DNA from: Paenibacillus sp. FSL M7-0420
Lineage (GTDB): Bacteria; Bacillota; Bacilli; Paenibacillales; Paenibacillaceae
DNA length: 64,000 nucleotides
NCBI RefSeq assembly: GCF_038002345.1
Contig: NZ_JBBOCJ010000001.1
Coordinates: forward strand, 1,054,001-1,118,000
Direction: 5' to 3'
Below the pieces are notes generated by a model, which did not search any database, had not been told where the DNA came from, and saw only the letters and a list, made by a program, of their open reading frames with translations. Every line of letters starts with the position of its first letter. The first letter of the stretch is position 1. Positions 1-6,892 of the stretch are shown in pieces. The translations under genes and the position numbers were made by a program.

Positions 1-81
1 TAGTGCATGATGTATATTATTGATATAGAAGTTGAACTTTAAACGTGCAGTTTTTGGAGGTAATCAAATGGAGGTTGCTCT

Positions 82-723
82 ATGTCCAAACGTCGCCCTC
101 GCAAACTCAATACTCAAGCTATTCTGGACATATCCCGGAAAAACTTGGTGTGGCCAGAGCTAAATGGATTACCGGATACGATCCACTACTATCATTTGAC
201 TGATGCGCTGGGACGTAAATGGCAGACAATTGGTTGTCATGTTACGGATGCGATTAAGGTTTTTAAAATGGGAGCGTATCCACCCTGGACAATTATTATT
301 GAAAAGGCACCTGATACGTCTGACCTAACAGCTCGAGAATTGGTAGCGATTCTTAACTGTGATGACAAAGCGTTAGTTAATGACATGCAAATTATTTTAA
401 ATACACCAGTAAGATGCAATCAGTTTATAAATACGATTGTTAACGTTAATCATTATAGCATTTTTACAGTGTTATATGACCTGAAAAATGAGTATCTACT
501 AAATGATCCAATACCCACTCCAGACTTTGAAACTATGTATAAAATAAACCCGATCGAAGCCTTATCCCGATTGTACTTGGAAAATGTAGATACATTGGAT
601 TATTGGGATTGGGTGCAAGCTGGAGGTTCCGCTGAGCTGGCCGTTGATTTCAGAAAAGAACAACCCACTTTAACATTTATTCAAGCTATTGAACAGGCTG
701 AACGGGTCAATAGAGCTAGATAA
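82..723 (+). CDS. Hypothetical protein upstream of CRISPR array 1
   Basis: This 213-residue protein is not one I recognise. It has no signal peptide or membrane segment, is soluble and mixed in composition, and has a lysine/arginine-rich N-terminus (SKRRPRK) that could bind nucleic acid or be incidental. The ATG at 82 follows a GGAGG at 70-74 with good spacing. The gene is visibly AT-rich, like the CRISPR-linked genes after it and unlike the GC-richer genes after 17 kb. It ends about 70 bases before the conserved block of the array 1 leader, so it is the gene bordering the CRISPR locus. A role in defence is only guilt by association; no catalytic motif is visible. Confidence 0.7.
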   Translation: MSKRRPRKLNTQAILDISRKNLVWPELNGLPDTIHYYHLTDALGRKWQTIGCHVTDAIKVFKMGAYPPWTIIIEKAPDTSDLTARELVAILNCDDKALVNDMQIILNTPVRCNQFINTIVNVNHYSIFTVLYDLKNEYLLNDPIPTPDFETMYKINPIEALSRLYLENVDTLDYWDWVQAGGSAELAVDFRKEQPTLTFIQAIEQAERVNRAR

Positions 724-790
724 AATACTAGGAGTGAGCAAAATCGTTTTGCAGATTATAAGCTGTCAGGTAAAATAAGGGATAAGGCTG

Positions 791-971
791 GTGCGAATGC
801 CATGCTCCCATGAAATCCCCGGGAGATTCGCACCTCAGAATTTGTCGAAACTCTAACATTTAAAGAGTGTGCTTGGAAAGTCAAGAGTGGGCTGATACTT
901 TTTCTAGAATAGAGTTTGGAGGAAGATAGTGAATTAATACGGAAAAAGCATAGGTTATGCTGTTTTCCGCT
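791..971 (+). promoter_or_regulatory. CRISPR array 1 leader
   Basis: This 181-bp leader starts with a block bounded by GTGCGAA (791-797) and TTCGCAC (827-833), followed by CACCTC and TTGTCGAAACTCTA. The same block begins the leaders of arrays 2 and 3. Next to the first repeat is a 30-bp interrupted palindrome (940-969) with arms CGGAAAA/TTTTCCG and GCATA/TATGC; leader 2 has its counterpart. Leaders of type I-C arrays carry the array promoter and direct new spacers to the first repeat. No clear -35/-10 pair stood out. Confidence 0.75.
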
Positions 972-2466
972 GTCGCACTCTATACGAGTGCGTGGATTGA
1001 AATCGTTTATCCTTATGGACACGTACATACACATTGAGTCGCACTCTATACGAGTGCGTGGATTGAAATTCTTCATTCTAGCCTTCAAGTCACGACAAGT
1101 GAACGTCGCACTCTATACGAGTGCGTGGATTGAAATTTTACACTGAGGAGGAGAACGTGCCGAAGGATAGTCGCACTCTATACGAGTGCGTGGATTGAAA
1201 TCTTTCTGTGCACAAGAAACAATGTCTTAACGTTGTCGCACTCTATACGAGTGCGTGGATTGAAATCATGATGTCTTCAGAGTCCAGTTCAGGAATCCCT
1301 GTCGCACTCTATACGAGTGCGTGGATTGAAATTGTGATTCATCCGCCATGACGAACATGTGCATGAACGGTCGCACTCTATACGAGTGCGTGGATTGAAA
1401 TGTTGTTAGAGGATTTATTAAGGGCTTTACGGGCGAGTCGCACTCTATACGAGTGCGTGGATTGAAATTTACCGATATAATGGAGTACGAAAAATCGTCT
1501 GACGTCGCACTCTATACGAGTGCGTGGATTGAAATATCGAACCCGGCTCGTATGAACGAACGTTCGGGGTCGCACTCTATACGAGTGCGTGGATTGAAAT
1601 TTGGGATGCGACAGTGGGCCGCGCGCAGCAGCTGAAGTCGCACTCTATACGAGTGCGTGGATTGAAATCTAAAGCCATTATTGCCCCACTTACGTCTTTC
1701 CTGTCGCACTCTATACGAGTGCGTGGATTGAAATACCCTGTAAGATAAAAGCCGTTCCATCGTATATAACGTCGCACTCTATACGAGTGCGTGGATTGAA
1801 ATAGTAGCAGGGCGAAGTCCACAGCCAAGCCGTAATTGTCGCACTCTATACGAGTGCGTGGATTGAAATAGCAGGTAAGCCCTACCGGATCGGTCCGGAA
1901 TATCGTCGCACTCTATACGAGTGCGTGGATTGAAATTCTTCACCCTTTCCTGTTCGATTGCCACATGATCGTCGCACTCTATACGAGTGCGTGGATTGAA
2001 ATCGAAGCGTGGGCAGCGGTGAAGCGGATCAACCAGGTCGCACTCTATACGAGTGCGTGGATTGAAATCTCACCCCCGTCCATAGCTCCATGATCATACC
2101 TCCGTCGCACTCTATACGAGTGCGTGGATTGAAATTTGATGCCGAGGGAGTGGTGATATGCAGATTATGTCGCACTCTATACGAGTGCGTGGATTGAAAT
2201 CAGTTCCCAGGCATAACGTCCTGGATCAAACCACGTCGCACTCTATACGAGTGTGTGGATTGAAATGTTAGCGCTGAGGATGGCTGTAAGGCCCGTGCAG
2301 CGTCGCACTCTATACGAGTGCGTGGATTGAAATGATCTGTGCAATGCCGCGGTTATCGTAAGGGATTTGTCGCACTCTATACGAGTGCGTGGATTGAAAT
2401 TAGAGAGGTGGTAGGGTCGGTGCTGTAGTACGGGAGTGCACTCCATACGAGTGCATGGATTGAAAT
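972..2466 (+). CRISPR. CRISPR array 1, type I-C, 23 repeats and 22 spacers
   Basis: The 32-nt repeat has the stem GCACTC/GAGTGC around loop TATAC and ends in GTGGATTGAAAT. I counted 23 copies, with starts at 972, 1038, 1105, 1170, 1235, 1301, 1370, 1437, 1504, 1569, 1637, 1703, 1771, 1838, 1905, 1971, 2037, 2104, 2169, 2235, 2302, 2369 and 2435. Spacers are about 33-37 nt. Repeats are uniform except that copy 20 reads GTGTGTGG and the last (2435-2466) is degenerate, which marks the distal end and agrees with the leader at the left. The repeat hairpin and ATTGAAAT end suit processing by Cas5c to an 11-nt 5' handle, as known for type I-C. I could not match spacers to targets. Confidence 0.97.
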
Positions 2467-2521
2467 TGCGTACACTTTATATATGAGAGGCGAGTCCAGT
2501 TGCTACGACCCGTCCCCCTAC

Positions 2522-3358
2522 CTAAAAAATCATCTGATAACGCTGATAATTCCTACAGATTTCTTCAAAGTCAGAGGAATGGAGCAGATGCCGGTGTAAG
2601 ACGGTTGTTCCATCGGAGAATGACTCTACATAAGTAGAAGAGCTTGAATTGGGGCGCAGAGCAGGGATTTGATGAGTGTGAAGGATGCCTTCTTTTACAG
2701 CAAGAAATAGTAAGACGTCCTTACTGAAGTAAGAAATGGGTGGGGAAATCGGCGTACCCAGGTTAAGGGTTTTGTGTGCTTCCTGAACCATCCGATCCTT
2801 AATGTTCATTATACCGAGATCGCTTGAGGCGATAGCTAGGTTTGACAACTGCGTAGGATAGTGTGAGAGCAAGGCGAAGCATAATGCTAGGACCGAGACT
2901 TCCCCTGCATTCTTTTTGGTAACCATGGTTTGCGTTTCGCGGGTAAAGAAGCCTTGCTCATAGTATTGTTCAATCCAATCATCCGGATAATCCTCTGCCC
3001 CCAAACCCTTGTACATGTTAAAAAACCGTTGGGAGTGTTCATTCGGCGCTGCCAATCGAAATAACTCCATCAGCTTTTTGTCGCTGTAACCTAGCATAGG
3101 CAAGTAGTCATCCACCTCATCGACGATAAAGTAAGGTTTGGGAAGAGAAGCAATGTATGCGGATTTTCCCGAATGATGAGCATACTCGGCATGAACCCAG
3201 CCTGGGATAAGAACAAGATCATAGCGATTGAAGATGAAAGAGGAGGGGAGTACGTCTCTATGTTGATAGAAAAATTGAATATTCCCCGTATCCAAAATCA
3301 ATATTTTTATTTGATTAGCTGTACGTACTAATTGTTTAAGGTCGCTGTAATTACCCAT
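2522..3358 (-). CDS. PIN-like nuclease, probable toxin of a three-gene module
   Basis: This 278-residue protein shows the spaced acidic residues of a PIN-like ribonuclease: D23 in LILDTGN, E58 in WVHAEY, E153 in NAGEVSVLAL and D180 in ASSDLG. PIN domains bind metal through such residues and usually cut RNA; many are toxins of toxin-antitoxin systems. At 278 residues it is longer than stand-alone VapC toxins (about 130), and the stretch between E58 and E153 looks like an insertion. Its start overlaps the end of the ImmA/IrrE gene by 8 bp, so the two are probably translationally coupled. It ends 55 bp from array 1. The PIN call rests on motif spacing and should be confirmed by profile search. 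Confidence 0.65.
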   Translation of the reverse strand: MGNYSDLKQLVRTANQIKILILDTGNIQFFYQHRDVLPSSFIFNRYDLVLIPGWVHAEYAHHSGKSAYIASLPKPYFIVDEVDDYLPMLGYSDKKLMELFRLAAPNEHSQRFFNMYKGLGAEDYPDDWIEQYYEQGFFTRETQTMVTKKNAGEVSVLALCFALLSHYPTQLSNLAIASSDLGIMNIKDRMVQEAHKTLNLGTPISPPISYFSKDVLLFLAVKEGILHTHQIPALRPNSSSSTYVESFSDGTTVLHRHLLHSSDFEEICRNYQRYQMIF

Positions 3359-4169
3359 TCAAATGCTCCTTTAGTTCCTTTTGCACAGCGCTGTATTTCC
3401 CGGCCCAGTTCTCCACCACGCGCAGATTCTCCTGGTACAACTCCACATCAGGGTGCGCCTCAATTTGTTCCCGTATAGCAACAGTGATCGGGTTCAGATT
3501 AATAATCAGTGAGGGTTTCATTAAGGAATCATCCAGTGCATATTCATGAAAAATCGCTGTCCACTCTTCCATTGACCAACGCTTATCAAAGTACAGTCTG
3601 ATTTGTTGCTGGAGCGACTCATTCCGGTTTTTTTTGGCAATCTGATAGAGTTGAATCAGCACGGCCTTGTAGGGTGCCTTGAAGGATTTCATGCAATGGG
3701 CCGCATTAACCAGGAAATCATCATGCCTCAGGGAGAGATAGTAATCATACAAATCATGTCGTCCAAAAATCATCTGGCTGGCAAAATAATCGGCTTTTCG
3801 CTCATTTAAATCAAATTCGATCGTAATCTCGTAGTCCTCCAGATGGCTACCCATTTCCTCATGCTCCGTTAAATGATAAATTTCATGCCAGTAGATAAAG
3901 TATTGGTACAGCCTGGGCTGCGCAGTGTTTATGACCGGGACGGTTAGACCACTAGAGAACTTTCGGATAGCGCCCCCCCAATTCTCATCCGGGATCGGGA
4001 GTTCAATCAAATTGTATTCTTTCAGGATTTCATAGGCCTGCTCTTCCAGGGGAAGGGATCTCCATTTGATTAGGCGTTTGTTAATATAAGCGATATGCTC
4101 CTCGACTTGCCGTTCAATCTTCAGATTGAGTTCCACTGTCTCATCTAAGTTATTGCTAGTAATCCGCAC
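3351..4169 (-). CDS. ImmA/IrrE-family metallopeptidase
   Basis: The protein (272 residues) carries the zinc-protease motif HEIYH (H95, E96, H99) and a likely third ligand E123 in NERKADYFA, the standard ImmA/IrrE (COG2856/DUF955) arrangement. Members of this family cut or remove XRE-type repressors to switch on mobile elements or stress genes. Here it lies between an XRE regulator (12 bp upstream) and a PIN-like nuclease (8-bp overlap), a layout in which the protease could inactivate the repressor/antitoxin and release the nuclease. The C-terminal half, about residues 140-272, is helical-looking with no motif I recognise. Function in this module is inferred. Confidence 0.85.
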   Translation of the reverse strand: MRITSNNLDETVELNLKIERQVEEHIAYINKRLIKWRSLPLEEQAYEILKEYNLIELPIPDENWGGAIRKFSSGLTVPVINTAQPRLYQYFIYWHEIYHLTEHEEMGSHLEDYEITIEFDLNERKADYFASQMIFGRHDLYDYYLSLRHDDFLVNAAHCMKSFKAPYKAVLIQLYQIAKKNRNESLQQQIRLYFDKRWSMEEWTAIFHEYALDDSLMKPSLIINLNPITVAIREQIEAHPDVELYQENLRVVENWAGKYSAVQKELKEHLNG

Positions 4170-4181
4170 GTTCCAACCCCC

Positions 4182-4547
4182 TCAACGTAAATATAATGAG
4201 TAAATATCCAAAATGTTATCCAAGCCATCTAAAAGCTCTCTAACCATCGGGTCCTTCGCTGAACCAGCACCATGATCGGAGTAAGCATAGGCCGGGGGAG
4301 CTGAAGAGAGGGGGATTCGTGATGTAATGAAGTAATCTTCTGGTAACGCAAAGGCGTGATTGATCTTTTCAATTTGCGAGTTGTATTGCTTAGGGCTGGG
4401 ACTTTCACCTTTGATGATTTGGTCGATGGTTGGGCGGGAGATCCCTGTCTGTTTCGACAAAGAGAGTTTAGAGAACCCTTTCAGCCGCAAAAAATTCACT
4501 ACGTTCTTAGCAATCGTCTCCCGGTGCTCGAAATAATTAATGCTCAT
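4182..4547 (-). CDS. XRE-family HTH regulator / candidate antitoxin
   Basis: This is a 121-residue protein with a helix-turn-helix at about residues 25-47 (LSLSKQTGISRPTIDQIIKG) typical of Cro/C1 (XRE) repressors, followed by a C-terminal tail that may bind the protease or the nuclease. It is the first gene of the minus-strand XRE-ImmA-PIN operon. Its promoter is well supported (TTTACA, 17 bp, TATAAT) and an inverted repeat covers the -35 box, which suggests autoregulation. Whether it is an antitoxin or simply a repressor cut by the neighbouring protease cannot be decided from sequence. Confidence 0.88.
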   Translation of the reverse strand: MSINYFEHRETIAKNVVNFLRLKGFSKLSLSKQTGISRPTIDQIIKGESPSPKQYNSQIEKINHAFALPEDYFITSRIPLSSAPPAYAYSDHGAGSAKDPMVRELLDGLDNILDIYSLYLR

Positions 4548-4591
4548 GTTTACACCTCACTTTGTGTAAGATACGTTGTATTATATTTTGT

Positions 4592-4634
4592 ATTATAAAG
4601 GAATTGAAAAAGGTTGTAAAAATTATTTTTACAA
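4592..4634 (-). promoter_or_regulatory. Promoter and operator of the XRE-ImmA-PIN operon
   Basis: On the minus strand TTTACA (4620-4615) and TATAAT (4597-4592) are separated by exactly 17 bp, about 45 bp before the XRE start. A 21-bp inverted repeat (4614-4634), with arms TTGTAAAAA and TTTTTACAA around a short centre, covers the -35 box. An autorepressor bound there would block RNA polymerase. Confidence 0.65.
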
Positions 4635-4786
4635 AATGTAAATTTATGAAATAGTATTGGTGGGAATCTAGAGGAATATACTTGGATCTTGAAAAGAACA
4701 GGATGAGGTAATCAAAGTGGGAGCGAGTTGAAGAAATTATTATTTTGCAGAATATGAGCTGTGGAGTAATATGGAATAAAGAGCCG

Positions 4787-4967
4787 ATGCGAATGCCAAG
4801 CTCCCATGAAATCCCCGGGGGTTTCGCACCTCGGAATTTGTCGAAACTCTATGAATATAGAAGTCTTCTTTAGAAGTCAAGAGTTTAAACATATTCTTTT
4901 GAGAATAGAACTGGGTGAAAGAAAGTGCATTAATACGGAAAAGGCATAGATTATGCTATTTTTCGCT
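4787..4967 (+). promoter_or_regulatory. CRISPR array 2 leader
   Basis: This leader of 181 bp closely resembles leader 1. It contains TGCGAA (4788-4793), the shared core AGCTCCCATGAAATCCCC, TTCGCACCTC, TTGTCGAAACTCTA and the array-proximal palindrome at 4936-4965. Similarity to leader 1 continues about 50 bp further upstream, where both have TTTTGCAGA and AGCTGT, which suggests arrays 1 and 2 arose by duplication of a leader-bearing segment. Confidence 0.75.
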
Positions 4968-6720
4968 GTCGCACTCTACATGAGTGCGTGGATTGAAATT
5001 TGCTGGAGAATTCGGGTCGGTTTTGAAGCTTTGGTCGCACTCTACATGAGTGCGTGGATTGAAATTCCGGATAGTGAATTAAGTGGCTCCATAATTCTCC
5101 GTCGCACTCTACATGAGTGCGTGGATTGAAATAGCAGCAGCTGGCGGCCCGCCGCGGGGAGCTCCCAGGTCGCACTCTACATGAGTGCGTGGATTGAAAT
5201 AATTAAAAGATTATTCGTAGAGGACCTCAGCATCCGTCGCACTCTACATGAGTGCGTGGATTGAAATCCAAGTGCAGCAGCTTTTATCCTGCCTCACACC
5301 GGTCGCACTCTACATGAGTGCGTGGATTGAAATCATGAGGGTACCGTGCCAATCCTTCAGCTGTTGCTGTCGCACTCTACATGAGTGCGTGGATTGAAAT
5401 CGGAGCGGGGTCCTCAATGGATGCAAGCACTTGCGTCGTCGCACTCTACATGAGTGCGTGGATTGAAATTATGACAAACAGGACTTCCAAAATCCCATAA
5501 CAGTCGCACTCTACATGAGTGCGTGGATTGAAATTCTCATGTACTGCTTGGGATAGTGCAGCCTCTCCGTCGCACTCTACATGAGTGCGTGGATTGAAAT
5601 GCTTTATCCTCCACATCGGACAGAATCTCCGCGAATGTCGCACTCTACATGAGTGCGTGGATTGAAATATGTAGGGCCTTCAGCAACTCCCAGCAGCCCT
5701 CCACGTCGCACTCTACATGAGTGCGTGGATTGAAATTCCGATGCCGACAGCTATAAGCCACAAACCGCAGGTCGCACTCTACATGAGTGCGTGGATTGAA
5801 ATTAAGACTGCGCCGGACGAGACGGCGGCGGTAGTGCGTGGATTGAAATTGGATTCGCTTCACTTCGGCTTCGGGCAGTGCGGCCGGTCGCACTCTACAT
5901 GAGTGCGTGGATTGAAATTGTGATGTTACCAGGAGGGCATATAATGTCAAAAAGTCGCACTCTACATGAGTGCGTGGATTGAAATTATATAAGCCTTAAT
6001 CGGATGAAAGGTATTTTTGTGGTCGCACTCTACACGAGTGCGTGGATTGAAATGCAGCGAGAAGGTTGAAATATATAACATCAAATGTCGCACTCTACAC
6101 GAGTGCGTGGATTGAAATCCAGGTACCATACAATCCAGCAAAGGAGAAAATGGTCGCACTCTACATGAGTGCGTGGATTGAAATGTAAATGGACAAAAAG
6201 AAGGGATCTCCCGCATATGTCGCACTCTACATGAGTGTGTGGATTGAAATATTGATAACGGGCAGCCGGTTACAGACAGCCTTATGTCGCACTCTACATG
6301 AGTGCGTAGATTGAAATCACTCTGACGCTTATCGTATCCTGAGACGGATCGCGTCGCACTCTACATGAGTGCGTGGATTGAAATTTGGCAGGGTTTACTA
6401 GACCCCTTGAGCCTGTGACGTCGCACTCTATATGAGTGCATGGATTGAAATTAAAGAGAAGCGAGTTTTCCCCGTCTCGCAGATTGGGTCGCACTCAACA
6501 CGGGTGCTTGAATTGAAATCCGATCTCTGCCAGCGGCACGTATACCCGGCCCGTCGCACTCTGTATGGGGTGCGTGGATTGAAATAGTGCGACTCACCAT
6601 CATTATTAGTAATAGTAGTAGTCGCACTCCATGCGGAGTGTGTGGATTGAAATTCTAATCGGGATTTCAATCCACGTGACTGCCCTGTTCGCATTCCGTG
6701 TGGAGTATGTAAATTGAAAT
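4968..6720 (+). CRISPR. CRISPR array 2, type I-C, 27 repeats and 26 spacers
   Basis: The 32-nt repeat differs from array 1 only in its loop (TACAT instead of TATAC). Starts are 4968, 5034, 5101, 5169, 5236, 5302, 5369, 5438, 5503, 5569, 5637, 5705, 5771, 5833, 5887, 5954, 6022, 6087, 6153, 6219, 6286, 6353, 6420, 6488, 6553, 6621 and 6688. Copies 17 and 18 read TACAC. Copy 14 (5833-5849) is a half repeat lacking its first 15 nt. The last four copies are degenerate, and copies 25-27 are 33 nt long with a loop region like array 3 (GTAT, ATGC, GTGT). Spacer 26 (6654-6687) contains an inverted copy of the repeat's 3' end. Distal decay confirms the leader is at the left. Confidence 0.97.
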
Positions 6721-6862
6721 ACAGGCGGCAAGGTCAAAGGAGAAAAGAATTGAGGTCGTCCTTAGTGCGGAATACTTTAATTTAATCCAGGAGCGTTTGA
6801 GCCTTAACCAATCAGGGCCAAAAAAGAAGGTATATGACGAATTTTGCCGAATAATCCCATAA
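6713..6862 (+). pseudogene. Possible gene remnant between array 2 and cas3
   Basis: From the end of the last degenerate repeat to the stop at 6860-6862 one forward frame is open for about 49 codons and reads like real protein (for example RIEVVLSAEYFNLIQERLSL, then NQSGPKKKVYDEFCRIIP). It has no ATG or GTG start, so it looks like the 3' end of a gene cut by the growth or insertion of the array. I do not recognise the family. It could also be chance; its length alone does not exclude that. Confidence 0.35.
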
Positions 6863-6892
6863 CAACTATTTAAGTGGAATATAGGAGGCATT

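Noticed and set aside
68..163. A 31-codon frame starting at ATG 69 after GGAGG, overlapping the first gene
   Set aside because: It lies in another frame of the 213-codon gene and has no protein-like pattern.
756..2446. Several open frames on both strands across array 1 encoding repeated FNPRTRIECD-like or VALYTSAWIEI-like peptides
   Set aside because: They are translations of the CRISPR repeats; period and sequence follow the 32-nt repeat.
4951..6694. Similar open frames in array 2, with FNPRTHVECD or FQSTHSCRVR motifs
   Set aside because: Again translations of CRISPR repeats.
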